From assembly GCF_949987515.2 (NCBI RefSeq), contig NC_082697.1:86798554-86862553 (forward strand): 64,000 bases of DNA, given 5' to 3'. A program made the position numbers and the translations under genes. Under the pieces are notes generated by a model. It saw only the letters and a program-made list of their open reading frames with translations, was not told the origin of the DNA and made no database searches. This document shows, one piece after another, positions 1 through 11,889 of this stretch. The first letter of the stretch is position 1. Each line of letters begins with the position of its first letter. The DNA is from Delphinus delphis. Taxonomy: Eukaryota; Chordata; Mammalia; Artiodactyla; Delphinidae.

Positions 1-2960
1 CTGGCACCAGGCACTGGGACAAAGCCGGGCCCTCAGCGTCCTGCCTGCTGGACACGGGCCACCAGCCTCCTGAGCTCCCGGGACAGGGCGGGAGGGCCGA
101 GAGGGGCAGCCCCATGGAGGTGATATCAGGAGGAAGGGAAACTGGGGGGCGGCGGAGGCGACGGGCCTCCCAGGTGTCTTCGGCCCTGACCCGTGCCTCC
201 CTGGAGAGGGTCGCCCGGTCCCCGGGGGCAGGGCGGGAGAACGGACCAGGCAGAAGCTGGAGCCGTGGGACTGGCGACCACGCGGCCTGGCCCAGGTGCC
301 CGGCGCAGGGCTGGGGCCGGAGCAGGTCAGTGGGAGGGGCGCCTCAGAGCTGCCGTGGCGACAGCTCTTGCCTAGAGGTGGGAGGTCGCAGGGGCTCAGA
401 GGAGCAGGGACGCCTCACGGCCCCCGGGCTCCCCTCGGCAGGTGCTGACCTGGACCCCGCCCCCCACGCCAGGCCTCTGGACACCGTCGCGGCCGCGCGT
501 CACTGGGGCTCCTCCTTGTCCAGGGACACCTGGCCTCCGCCCAGTGCTCACAGCCGCAGGCTGGGACTTGGAGGCTGGCGTTATGCTGCACGGCAGAGAG
601 TTGGGACAGCGGCTCACCGGGGCGAGCTGAGAGCAGAGGGCCTGTGATGGGGCACCGTGGCCCCGGCCTCTCAGTGGCTGAGCGGGCCGACCAGCCGGGT
701 CCGGGCGGCGAGCAGGTGGCAGGCAGCCCCTCGTGGAGCTGGCGCAGGGACAGTCCCCTGGGGCTGGTTCCCTGGCAGGTGGCTTCCTGGAGACTTCATC
801 CACAGGCTGGGGCCTTCGTATCGGGAGAGGGGCTGGTCCGAAGCCGGGACCCCACCTTGCTGAGGCTGGGCAGGGAGGTCCTTCCCCCTCTCCGTTCTGC
901 CGTCTGTCCCAAGACCCGGGCGTGGAGTGCGTGGTTTGACGGAGGTCAGGCACCGGGAGCAGTGACTGATGCAGTGACCCCCCCCACCCACCATCTGTGC
1001 ACGAGCGCCGAGATGACCCCGGGAAGGAGGTGGGAGAAGGCTGGCTCCGCAGGCACCGGTGTCCCCACAAGGACTTCGGCCCCAGCGGCTCAGACCTGTT
1101 GGACCCCAAGCCGGCGGGGGGCCTGGCCCTGGCCACTCCGACCCCCGGGCCACTCCCTGGGGTGCTCTAGGATCTGGTGGCATCTTGTAACTGAATACGG
1201 TTCACCTGTGATGGGGCCAAGGCGCAGGCAGGTGAGATGCAGGTGTGGGTGACTTCCGGGCCGCCCGGGGCTGGGTGTTGGCTGGGCTCCCAGCCCCACG
1301 CTGCCCCTGGTGGGCGCCGAGGCAGAGGCTTGGGTCTGGGGGCGGGTGGGCTCCAGCCAGCAGGCAGGCGAGCGGGACAGGTGGCCCTCCCGTGCCCAGC
1401 GGCTGCTGGCAGGTCTGCTCGCTGAGCAGAGCCGTGTCCCTCAGCTCTCCCCCCGGCCCACCAGCCCCACCCCAGGGTGGAGACGGCCAGCAGAGTCAAG
1501 CCAACCCTGGGCTTAAATCCCAGCAGCGCCTCGGCCGAGGGCCCTGGTCTCCCCGGAGGTGCCCGTGAGGGGCCAGGCTTGCAGTGCCGGTGGCCAGCGG
1601 CCCCGGGCCAGCTCCTGGGCGGGAGGTGGCGGGTGTTTGGCTGTAGCCCTGCCCGCGTCAGGCCTGGGGTGCGGTCTCGCCCAGCTTCCCCACCCTCCGT
1701 GGTTCACCTCCGTGTTCAGAGAACAATCAGGCCTCCAGGTGCCCAGACTACCTGGTCTCCCCGTCACCTTGTGGACGAGGAGGCAGACCTCCTGGGAGGG
1801 CCGTGGCCCCGGTCACTCCACGCCGAGCGTCCAGGAGCTCGAGTTGGAGTGTCTGTTCCGAGTTGGCTGAGGGACAGGGAAAGCGGGGTTTGCTTCGTCT
1901 TCTTTTGTCTTCGAAGCGGAAGCGCTGGCCGTCGGGGCCCTCGGCCGCTGCCTTGTCATCCGCGCGTAGACCCGACCTGACTGTGACCCCGGTCGTGCAG
2001 GGGCCCTTCCCACCCAGCTCAGCCCGGGGGCCGGCCTGGGTGCCGTCCCCTCCTGGGCTGCAGTGAGCAGGCGCAGTCAGCCTCCAGGCCCCCGGCCGCT
2101 GAGGAGCTGGATGGCGGCCCCCAGGCTCAGAAAGCCCTGGGGCTCCCTGGGAGGAGGGCCGATAGCCCGCTGGTCTTGATGTGGTTTTCCCGCTGCCCAC
2201 GCGGCGTGGTTCATGGACCAAACCTCTGCTCCGACCTGGGGCCCGTCACGGGCTGCTTAGGAACCGTGTCCCCTTCGACAGGCCTGGTAGGAGGGCGCAG
2301 GGCCTTGCAGCGGCCCAGCTCTGGTCTCCGCGCCGCCGGCCAGTGCCGCTGTGCGGTCAGCCAGGGCCTGGCTCAGAGAGGATGGCGAGCCGGCCCCGCC
2401 AGGAAGTGGGGGGCTGAGAGCTTGCGCCGGGGGGCCGGCCGGGCAGATGCTGTCCTTTCTCCTTGGCTTTCTCCCCTGCCAGGCGGTCGGGACCGTTCAC
2501 GGGCTCCTGTCTGAAGGAGCCGACTTGTGGGGCCTCCAGGCTCCTGCTGTGACAATGAGCTCCAAGTAGACGCTGTAATTTGAACTTGCCTGTCTTGGCT
2601 CCACTGAATTTCAAGTGCGTTGCTCAGAACGCGTGCTGACTTGCGAGCCTCGCGGATCTGGCTGGGCAGGCGTTGCAGTGTCTCAGGAGGGGCACACAGT
2701 GTGCTCTGGCCACGGCCCATCTGCCCGGACACACCTGCCTCCTGGGAGGAGGGTGAGAGCCAGGGCTCGGCCTTATCCGGAGGGCCCCCCAGCAGAGCTG
2801 CCGCTGCCCGTGTTTGCCGGGCCCTTCTGTGGATGGGGGTGGGCTTGTGGGGGGGCCTGGAGTTAGGTTTGGGAGCTGTGGGGGTCCCAGGGCACGGCCC
2901 TCAGCACAGGGCAAGGAGAGGCTGGCAACGTCGGGATGAAAGTTGACAAAGACGGATAAA
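1..2960. other. Unique GC-rich intronic sequence, no recognised feature
   Basis: High-GC sequence with many CpG dinucleotides. I see no repeat family, splice-bounded exon or RNA gene in it. Overlapping open frames exist in all directions, but none shows a domain or a coherent family match. Confidence 0.6.
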
Positions 2961-2972
2961 GAACTGGCCGAC

Positions 2973-3329
2973 GGGCTTCCCTGGTGGCGCAGTGGTTAAG
3001 AATCCACCTGCCAATGCAGGAGACACGGGTTCCAGCCCTGGTCCAGGAAGATCCCACATGCCACGGAACAACTAAACCCGTGCGCCACAACTACTGAGCC
3101 TGCGCTCTAGAACCCGCGAGCCACAACTACTGAGCCTGCATGCCACAACTACTGAAGCCTGTGCGCCTAGAGTCCGTGCTCCGCAACAAGAGAAGCGACC
3201 TCAATGAGAAGCCCGTGCACCGCAACAAAGAGTAGTCCCCGCTCGCCGCAACTAGAGAAAGCCCGCATGCAGCAATGAAGACCCAACGCAGCCAAAGATA
3301 AATAAATTTATCAAAAAAAAAAAAAAAAA
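2973..3329 (+). mobile_element. CHR-type SINE (long form), sense to MAD1L1
   Basis: A tRNA-derived head begins at the GGGCTTCCCTGGTGGCGC block near 2973. It is followed by the CACAACTACTGAGCC repeat units of the CHR body and an A-rich tail ending about 3329. A-box-like and B-box-like polymerase III blocks are visible, the latter with a change (GGTTCCAGCC). An imperfect target-site duplication flanks it: GAACTGGCCGAC at 2961 and GAATCGGCCAAC at 3330, 9 of 12 matching. That indicates a fairly old insertion. Confidence 0.9.
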
Positions 3330-3341
3330 GAATCGGCCAAC

Positions 3342-4175
3342 TTGGCGTAGAGGGAGTGCTGCGTTCGGGCTCACTGGAGGCGGTCGAGAGGAGGCTGACC
3401 TGGGTTGGACTACATGACAGCGTCTCCCCAGGAAAATGAACCGTTTCCTTCCTGTGTCCCTGGGCCCCTGGCAGTGTGAGGCAGCACAGTGCAGTGGAAG
3501 AGCTGGTTTCAATTCCATCATCTTGTGCAAAGGCCCTGTGGTCCAGGAGGCCTGGGCAGCCTCAGGACTGAAGCCAGGCCATGGGGCTGAACCCCAGGGT
3601 TGCAGAGGAGCCTGGTCTAAGGGAAGGCGGGTGAGGGCCACGGCCTGGGAGTTTCGGCAGCGTTGGCCCTTTGTCCCAAGAGCGGTGCAAACCCATTCGG
3701 GAGTCTTTAAGGAAAGGGAGTCACGGGCTTGATTTGACATTCAGAAGCGAATGTGAGGAGGTAGTGAGCGGAGCACGCAGTCCGTGAGCCTTGCCCTGGC
3801 CCTGCGGTTGCAGCAGCAAACCCTCTTCCAGACGGTCCTAGTGGGGGCGGGGAGGGTTGTATGCACGGGGAGGGCGTCCAGCAAGCCTGAGGAGCTATCA
3901 GACCCCAAGGGCCCTGAGCAGGCCTGGGGCCCACGTCGCCCTCCTCACTGCCCCCACTCACCTGTCAGCCAGACACAAGCTCACGGGTATGTGCAGCTTC
4001 CTAGTTACGGAAGCAGCTGTAGAAGATCTGTCAGGCTCAGGAGTGCAGGGAACGCCGTCGGTCTCACGCGCGGGTCCCGGGCAGAGGTCACAGCCCCTCG
4101 CCTTCTCGGAAGTGCCGTGGCCGCGGAGGAGGAAGATGTGGGCTTTTCCAAGGCAAGACCACGTGATGGGCACTG
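3342..4175. other. Unique intronic sequence
   Basis: I see no repeat or exon here. The sequence is moderately GC-rich and ends where the LTR-like fragment at about 4182 begins. Confidence 0.5.
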
Positions 4176-4181
4176 CTGTGT

Positions 4182-4530
4182 GGGTCAGTTTGGGCCGCCG
4201 TAGACCACGCCACAGACCGGCGGTCTGGAGCCTGGACGTCCAAGCCCGGTGCCGACGGGTCATTCCAGGCTCGCAGATGGCCACCTTCTCTGTGTGTCCT
4301 CACGTGGATTCACTGTGCACGCACTGGGAGGCGGCGGGGGTGGGGGGCAGAGAGCCCTCTGTGTTTCCTCTTCTCGTAAGGACGCCAGTCCTCTTGGATC
4401 AGGGCCCCACCCTGATGGCCTCGTTTTACCTTCGTTACCTCATTAAGGGCCCTGTCTCCAGATACAGTCGCTTGGCTGGGGGGGCCCTCAACACATGAAT
4501 TTGGAGGAATGCGGTCCAGCCCGTAACTGT
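4182..4530 (-). mobile_element. MaLR-type (MLT1/MST-like) LTR fragment, antisense
   Basis: Read on the minus strand, this has the usual order of an ERVL-MaLR LTR. There is an opening with ATTCATGTG-like text, then GATACAG and CATTAAGG, a block reading roughly GGTGGGGCCCTGATCC, a CTTACGAG TATA-like segment, and a 3' part ending in the GCGGCCCAAACTG block near 4190. It is heavily mutated and carries a G-run insertion near 4333. Subfamily assignment was not possible by eye. Confidence 0.65.
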
Positions 4531-4534
4531 ATGC

Positions 4535-6655
4535 AGCATCTCCCTTGTTTCGTCAGTGTGTATTCGATGGTCATGCAAGTCAGTACACGTCTGTAAAGCT
4601 GGTGGCCTTGATTCTCTAGGCCTGGAGAGATCGGAGCCTGAAGGGGAGACCCACCGCCCCGTGGGCGGAGGGGTAGCAAAGGTCAGCCCGGTGTTTGCTG
4701 AGCCTGGGCCTCTCATTGGGCTTTAGCGACCCCCTCAAACTAGAAACCTTTCAGCAGCAGGGGGCCCCACCCAGGAGCGCCCCCTAGCCCCGCCCCAGAG
4801 AGCCGGTTGCCTCCTCGTCCTCGAAGATGACCCCCAGGGGGCTTTGCCCGAATCCTTCACACGCACCAGACCCTCAGCCAGTTCCTGCACCCCCCCTTGC
4901 ATCCCCCGTCAGCCCATCGCCCCGCCCATTCCCTCCAGACGCCAGGCCTCACCTCGTCCCCACCCACACCCCCGCCTCACCCAGAACTTGGCTCAAGAGA
5001 CCCTCAGACCAACTCCTTCCCCAGGCCCAGGGCAGTCATCCTTCCCTGGTCACAGGGACACCTGATTCGGGGCCATCAGCCTGGAGAGGGCCCACCAGCA
5101 CCAGCTCACAGGCGCCTCTGCCAGCCCGTAAGGACTCTGGGGCTGGCGCCGTCCGCTGCGAGACTGGACCCCGGTCCCGAGGCCCTAGAGGGCACTGGGC
5201 GCCGCCATTCCAGCTCATGGAGCCACCAAGCCCCCAGCGCAGGACCCCCTGCGCTTCCCTGGGGTTGGGCCTCTGCCTCCGAGCCGAGGCCGAGGGCCGG
5301 GCCAGACGCAGGCAGGAGCGCTGCCGTGAGACGGAGCCTTCGCTGGCCTCGCGTGGCGGTCGGTGTGGGTGCCGAGTCTCCAGGGCAGCCGGTCCGATGA
5401 GCGTGCAAACTTCATTAGTTCACGTCAAAGTTTGTGGCAGGTGTCTCTCCGGGCGCCTGTACGAACCGCCTCTGGTTGCCAGGAGGACCGGCCTTCTCGG
5501 CAAGGTGACGATGGTGACATGGGACAGCCTTCTCCAGCCTCTCAGCTCCTCCTGTGTCGTAAAGAGACTCCTCTTCCTGGCTGGCCCCTCCTCCGATGCG
5601 CCGCTGTTGTAAATAACATCAAAGCATTTCTTTCCAAGGAGACCGAAGGGAGCGTGGGGCTGGGGTGGGGGAGGCGTCCTGAGACAGGGCACGGCACGGG
5701 CGCCGTGGAGCGGGGGGCTGGGCCAGCCTCTGCTGTCCGTCTTGGGGGCACAGCTGTGGTACAGGGGGCAGGACGCCATGCGGGGCCCGTGGGGAGCCCC
5801 CTCGGGGAGCTAGGGTCTCAGAGGGCCTCCGGGGGGGCTGCGTGCGGGCTGCACCCCTAGGGCAGTGTGCCCTGACTCTGACCCCTGATGGAGGTCTGGA
5901 CCCGCCAGCTCTGCAGCGGGAGAGTGTCCTGTTTGCTGTCGCGCTCGCTCACTGCCCCACGCGCAAGCCGGGATCAGGAGGCACGCATGCCAGGTCCAGG
6001 GTGGGCGCCGAGGTGGAGTGGGCTCCCCTGGCCAGCCCTGCCCCTCAGGCCCGCCCAGTCACGGCTCTCCCCTCCGGCTTCACTGAGACACGGGGATGGC
6101 TCTGTCCCCCCAGCCACGTGGAGCCTTGGCCTTGGGCCCCAGGTTGGCGGATGGAAAGTGGTCCTGGCGTCGCTCATGGGAGGAGCAGCGACAGGTCTCC
6201 TGGTCTGGGCTCTGGTGGCTTCTCTCTTCCACAAGGTCCCTCTTGTGATCCTTGGTGCGAGGCGCACAGAGCACCCACCGAGGACGGGCGGACACCCCCC
6301 CGGCAGAGTGACCGTGGGGCTGAGCCTCGGCGTGCACCCCCGTCCTGCGGACCCAGCGGGGCCCCAGGGGAGAAGGGAGGTGACCAGGCGCGGCTGGTAA
6401 CTCACCTGTGAACCGGAGCCCCGGGGTTCGGGGGGTGAGGCGCCTGGACCGGGTACTGGTCCCCCGGGCAGTGGGGCTGGCGCACACTCAGCTTCCCCAG
6501 GGCCAGGGCCGTGTTGGGGGCTGGGCTTCCCCTTACGCTGGGGGAGGGGATTTGGTTTCAGGGTCCGAAATTCTCAGATAAAGACAGATGTTTAAAATCC
6601 CCAGGGTCGGCACGGGTCCGGGACAGGTTTACAGCTGAGGGAAGAAGCTCTGAGG
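4535..6655. other. Unique GC-rich intronic sequence
   Basis: I see no recognised element or exon. Several overlapping 100-260-codon open frames lie here on both strands. They share the same bases and have low-complexity proline, arginine and glycine composition, as expected of CpG-rich non-coding DNA. Confidence 0.5.
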
Positions 6656-6660
6656 AGGGT

Positions 6661-6686
6661 TTGGGCGGGCGGGCGGGCGGGCGGGG
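6661..6686. repeat. (GGGC)n simple repeat
   Basis: Six or so GGGC units in a row lie on the plus strand. Runs of three or more G at this spacing could form a G-quadruplex. The flanking sequence is unique. Confidence 0.85.
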
Positions 6687-6734
6687 CTGATCTCCCGAGG
6701 AGAGCGTCCCAGGCCGGAGCTGACGAACTCTGTG

Positions 6735-6945
6735 TGTGAGGGACCAGCTTGTGAGTATTTTCGGCTTTGCAGGCCGTGTCGCCTCTGTCGCAGCTAGTCC
6801 GCTCTGCCCAGGTCACGCACGTGCAGCGGAGGGCGGCGTGGACCCGAGGATCGCGACCGTGTGCCCGTGATGTGTCCTTTACAGAACAGCCGGCGGGTTC
6901 GGCCTACGAACCGTAGTTTCGCTGACCTGTTCTAGGAGAGCGGGG
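6735..6945 (+). mobile_element. hAT-Charlie-type non-autonomous DNA transposon fossil
   Basis: The blocks GTGAGTATTTTCGGCTTTGC, CTCTGTCGCAGCTAGT, CTTTACAGAACAGCCGGCGG and CGTAGTTTCGCTGACC occur in order and spacing. They match a widespread mammalian MER-class hAT element with GGCTTTGCGGGCC and TAGTTTGCTGACC hallmarks. Terminal inverted repeats are decayed. The exact family name needs a library search. Confidence 0.6.
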
Positions 6946-6949
6946 TCTG

Positions 6950-8170
6950 CTTGCCAGTGACCACGGCAGCTTCCCAAGTTAGGGAGTCATTTCGCGCGTG
7001 TCTGTGACAGCTTCAGGTGCGCCGGGCTGAGCCGTGCGGCCCCTGCAACCCCTGCCGCTCATCCTCTACTGGACGAGTGAGAAAAGCGGGTCCCCTGCTG
7101 TGGTCTGACCCTCCAGAGCCCTTCCTGGGGCTCCAGCCCCTACGTCTGGCCTGTCCCCTCTCTGCAGCAGCCACGCGGAGGCCAGGGTCGGGACGGCTCA
7201 GCATGGCCTCTGGCTGGCCTCACCTTTGTTGCTCCCGGTGGGCTCTGTGGACCCGTGACTGGATTTGAACCCGCTCCCCAGCCCCTCTTCCTTCCTCCCT
7301 CCTCTGCTGACACCCACTTGGCGACGGGCCAGGCTGGCCAGGCTCTGGCTGCCTTAACTCCTGCCCCGCCACCCTTCCCCCGCAGTGGGCTGGGGAGGGT
7401 GGAGCCCCTGGTCCTGCACCTGCCGGGGCTGGCGTGGCCGTGGTGTCTGGCTCTGGTCCCCGCCCCTGCCAGCGGACGGGCCTCGGGCTCAGCCCACCCC
7501 ACACGTGGACGAGGGCTCGGTGCCCCTGCTTTGTCTCTGTTGAATTCATTTTCATAGTTGCTCTGTTTATAGCAAGGAGTGTTTGTTTTCACGTTACGGT
7601 GGTGACATAAAGCTTCTTTTCAAGCTAAGTCTATGTAAGTTGGTAAAGATGGTTGATTTAAAGAAAAACGTTCAGTAAATGACAGAGCTGGCAGGCGGCA
7701 CCCACAGACACCTGCCACTGAGAAGCCTGCTGTGGGCTCACTCGCTCGCTCCCCAGCAAGGCCTGCGACGTGGCACGACTCCTTTGTCCCAGATGAGGTT
7801 TCCCACATTTGGAAAGCGAGCCAGCTCCCAGCTAGTGGCGGCCAAGCAGGGTGGCTCCAAGGCCAGCCCCACGGCAGGTGCAGGGCCGCAGGGGCTGAAA
7901 CACGCAGACCCTGGGGCTGGGGGCCCCACCGAGCTCCCCAGGACAGTGAGGCGGGCAGGAGCCGGGACGGAGCGGGGGGGTGGGGTGGTCAGCCCGAGGC
8001 CGCCACGGCCTCTGGGACTGAAAAGAGGAAGTCCCTCTGCGTCATCTCTTTATACACAGTGCGAAGCCTGTGCTCGCTCTCGGGGCTGGGCCGAGTGGAC
8101 CCCGTGGAGTCCAGGCTGGTCTCGGGAGGGCCGGGCAGGACGCCCGCAAACCAGGCACCGCCACATGCAT
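6950..8170. other. Unique intronic sequence with an AT-rich island
   Basis: Mostly GC-rich unique sequence. The part at 7530-7690 drops sharply in GC and reads like a non-repetitive conserved-type island containing TTGATTTAAAG and AGTAAATGAC. No exon is supported. Confidence 0.4.
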
Positions 8171-8179
8171 CTCCTGCAG

Positions 8180-8595
8180 CCTCAGCTCCTCCCACACGCT
8201 CCCGTCCACGCCGCTCAAGACTCACTGGCCGCCAGGCTCCTCCTGGACTCGCCGAGTGCGCTGCCTCAGGACCCTTGTATGTGCCGTCGCCCTGCCCTGG
8301 TGCCTGAGTGCCCCGTCCAGGGCTCTGCTCAGAGGCCGCCTCGTGCACAGGCCCGTCGTGACCGTCCTTTCCAGAGGAGCCGTTGCTCTGTCCAGGGCCT
8401 CCCCGGCTTCGTCTTGTGGCTGCTGTATCACGTACCTGTTTACTTTCTGTCTGCGCCACTGGAATACAGACGCTCGACAAGAGCAGTAACTGTCCGATTT
8501 GTTCCCAGTTGTGTCCTCAGCACGCAGGGCAGAGCCGTGCCTGACCCATAACAGGCCCTCAGTGGGTCCTGGGTGGGTGGACAGTGGACAGATGG
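8180..8595 (+). mobile_element. L2 LINE 3' end fragment
   Basis: The order of blocks fits the L2 3' end. A CCTTTCCAGAGG-like stretch is followed by GGCTGCTGTATCACG, then CCACTGGAATACAGACGCTCG (from CCACTAGAATGTAAGCTCC). It ends with CAGCACGCAGGGCAGAGCC and GACCCATAACAGGCCCTCAG, corresponding to the GTGCCTGGCACATAGTAGG end of L2. Strongly diverged. Confidence 0.7.
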
Positions 8596-8929
8596 ACGAT
8601 GCAGAAGGAAGCGATGGGCTGTCTGCAGGCCCTGCGAAACTCACGGGAGGAGCAGACGCTGGGGTGCGCCTTGAAGGCCGGGGAGCGTCTCGGGGGAGGA
8701 AGGCTCCACAGGCAGAGGACCCAGCACAGGGAGGTCTGAGCCGGGGAAGCACGACACTCGCAGCGGGTGCGGTGGCCACAGTGCAGGCGTGGCATTGCTG
8801 CCCGTGTCTCTGGCCTGTGTCCAAGGCAGGTGGAACTGCAGGGAGGGCGGGGGGTGGGTCTCGCCTACTGCGATGGACCCGCTGTCAGGTGCGCACCTGG
8901 CTGGCCGAGTGCTAGGCTCTCTGCGTGCG

Positions 8930-9055
8930 TGTCTCGTCTGTCCACCCAGCAAGCTCTGAGGTGGGCTGTCCCTGTTCCACACGAGGGGACAGAGACTCAG
9001 AAGCATTGGCTGCCCAAGGGGGCTTGGGGCCAGGCTACCGGCCTCGGAGAACATG
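8930..9055 (-). mobile_element. MIR SINE fragment, antisense
   Basis: Read on the plus strand it has the reverse MIR core: CTCTGAGGTGGG, then CACACGAGGGGACAGAGACT, then GGCTGCCCAAGGGGGC. These correspond to TATGAGGTAGG, ACAGATGAGGAAACTGAGG and CTTGCCCAAGGTCAC. Confidence 0.65.
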
Positions 9056-9059
9056 TCAC

Positions 9060-10180
9060 CCTCCGTCCCCGCTCACACGGCAGTGCCCTGATCTCGTGCA
9101 TCACCTCCCAGAGGTGACACCTGGGCCGGCAGCCGTTGGCACACACTAGCCTGCATCTTCTGAATCGCAGTACATGGGTCGTGAGGAGTTTCTAGAACCT
9201 GAGAATGCCGGCGCTCAGACCCGCCCAGAGCCGCTCTAAGCCAGCAGGTGGGTGAACCCATGCCCCCTGGAGGCTGGTGCCCGTACAGCTCCAGAGCGGC
9301 GGGAAGGGGCGTGCGGGTGTGGCCAGGGATGTAGCCGCCTGCCCTGCTGTGTGGGCATCCAGCCTCCCGCACCCTCAGGAGCCTGGGATCTGGGAGGGAG
9401 ACTGTGGAGACAGGTCCCTGTGGCCACTCCCGCCCCCTCCCCACTCAGCGTGAGATGCCACAGCCCCGATGCCAGCCTGCCAGCTCTGACACCCAGGGGC
9501 CCGGTGCGTGTGCTCTGGGACCCCCGCCCTTAATGATGGGCGCTCCGGCAATGATTTCCCCAGCCCTCAGCCTAACCCCATGGTGAGGAAACTCAAGTTG
9601 AAATTATATTTCAAATGTTAAACCAACCAAATAAAAAAAACCCAATCACGTAGAAACATGCATTTTCAAAACACCATTGTTTGTTCTGTCATGATTAATG
9701 TAAGCAGGGAAGGAGGTGTGGGCTCTGCAGGGCAGCCGGGTCCAGCGCCGACACTGCGCCCATGACTCGCCCCAGCGTCTGGCAGGTGCAGGGCAGGAGG
9801 AGGAGCCCAGCCTCAGAGCCTTCCTCTGAGCCCAGACCTGCAGGTCCCAGACCCCACCTGTGTTTCTGACCGGGAGCCTGAGAGGGTGCCGAGCTAGCTC
9901 TTCTGACCGGGTGCCAGTGTCCTGGGACAGGCGTCCCCTAACCCAACCCAGCCCCAAGGTGAGGCCCGGCCTGGTTGTCCCCCTGGATGCACCCTCTCTC
10001 TCCAGTGCTTCCTTCCCACTCATGGCTCAGCCTCCCTCTCCTTTCTCTCCCTGGCAGCCTGACCTGTCTGCACTTTAGATCAGCACAGGAGCCCACCTGG
10101 GGAGCCTGGTTAAGAGGCCATGTTTGTGCAGGATGGGCTGTGTCTACTGGTCAGGGGCCAGTGAGGAATAAGAGTGATTC
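9060..10180. other. Unique intronic sequence with an AT-rich stretch
   Basis: GC-rich unique sequence flanks an AT-rich island at 9590-9700. I see no exon or recognised repeat. The next feature is the L1 at about 10185. Confidence 0.4.
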
Positions 10181-10184
10181 AGCC

Positions 10185-11880
10185 AGTACTACCCAAAGCC
10201 ATCCACAGATTCAGTGAGATTCCTATCTGATTACCCATGGTATTTTTCACAGAGCTAGAACAAAAAAATCCTAAAAATTATATGAAACCATAAAGAGCCC
10301 AGAATTGCCAAAGCAGTCCTGAGGGAAAAGAACAAAGCTGGAGACATAACCCTCCCAGACTTCTGGCAGTACTACAAAGTTACAGTAATCAAAACAGCAT
10401 GGTATTGGCACAAAAACAGACATATTGGATCAATGGAAAAGAAATAAACCCACTCACCTACGGTCAATTAATCTACGACAAAGGAGGCAAGAATATACAA
10501 TGCACAAAAGACAGTTCCTTCAGCAAGTGGTGTTGGGAAAGTTGGACAACTGAATGTAAATCAATGAAATTAGAGCACACCATACACAAAAATAAACTCA
10601 AAATGGCTTAAAGACTTAAATATAAGATACGACAACATAAAACTCCTAGAACACAGGCAAAACATTCTCTGGCATAAATTGTATTAATGTTTTCTGAGAT
10701 CAGTTTCCCAGGGCAGTAGAAACAAAACCAGAAATAAATAAATGGGATCTAATCAAACTTACAAGCTTTTGCACAGCAACGGAAACCATAAGCAAAATGA
10801 AAAGACGACATACAGACTGGGAGAAAATATTTGCAAATGATGTGACTGACGAGGGCTTACTTTCCAAAATATACGAACAGCTCATACAACTCAATAACAA
10901 CAACAACAAAAAAACCCAATCGAAAAATGAACGGAAGATCTAAATAGACATTTCTCCAAAGAAGACATACAGATGGCCAACAGGTACAACAGGAAAAGAT
11001 TTTCCGCATCACTAGTTATTAGAGAAATGCAAACCAAAACTACAGTGAAGTATCACCTCACACCGGTCAGAATGGCCATCATCGAAAAGTCGACAAATAA
11101 TACACGCTGGAGAGGGTGTGGAGAGATGGGAGCCCTCCTACGCTGTCGGTGGGAATGTAACTTGGTATAGCCACTATGGAAAACAGTATGGAGGTTCCTT
11201 AAAAAACTAAAAATAGAGCTACCATATGATCCAGCAGTCCCACTCCTTTACATATATCGGGACAAAACCATAGTTCGAAAAGATACATGCACCCCAATGT
11301 TCACTGCAGCGCTATTTACAATAGCCAGGACATGGAAGCACCCTAAATGTCCATGGGCAGATGAATGGATAGAGAAGGTGTGGTACATACATACAATGGA
11401 ACACTCCGCAGCGGTAAAGAAGAATGAAATAATGCCATTTGCGGCAACATGGATGGACCTAGAGATTATCGTACTAAGTGAAACAAGTTAAAAAGAGAAA
11501 GACGAATATCATATATCACTTATATGTGAAATCTAAAATATGATACAAATGAACTTATTCACAAAACAGAAACAGACTCACAGATGCATGGACAAAGAAA
11601 ACAAACTTAAGGTTACCAAAGGGGAAAGGGGGATAGGTGAGGGATAAATAAGGAATTTGGGATTAGCAGATACAAACTGCTGTATTTAAAATAAACAACA
11701 AGGTCCTACTGTAGAGCACAGGGAACTATATTCAATATCCCGTGATAAACCATAATGGAAAAGAATATGAAAAAGAATATATGTACACGTATAACGGAAT
11801 CAGTTTGCTGTACACCAGAAACCAACACGTTGTAAATCGACTGTACTTCAAAAACATTTTTTTTAATAAACTAAAAAAAA
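10185..11880 (+). mobile_element. LINE-1, 5'-truncated, ORF2 3' end plus 3' UTR
   Basis: A cetartiodactyl-type L1 in sense orientation. It covers the C-terminal part of ORF2, from the segment encoding [24 protein letters not shown] sequence at about 10310 to the cysteine-rich region and the AATAGCCAGGACATGGAAGC block near 11320. After that comes the 3' UTR with CAACAAGGTCCTACTGTAGAG at about 11696 and an A-rich tail ending about 11880. Reading frame is broken many times, for example by frame changes between the ORF pieces at 10399-10611, 10973-11170 and 11297-11491. It is therefore inactive. I could not identify a clear target-site duplication. Confidence 0.92.
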
Positions 11881-11889
11881 ATGAATGGT

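Noticed and set aside
4827..5612. 261-codon open frame in CpG-rich DNA
   Set aside because: Frames of similar length exist on the opposite strand over the same bases. No homology to known proteins is recognised and no promoter or poly-A context is seen.
7679..8551. 290-codon open frame
   Set aside because: It overlaps an L2 fragment and several equally long frames on both strands. Composition is arginine/proline/serine-rich with no recognisable fold.
10399..11491. Separate short genes on the plus strand
   Set aside because: The three open frames are broken pieces of one L1 ORF2.
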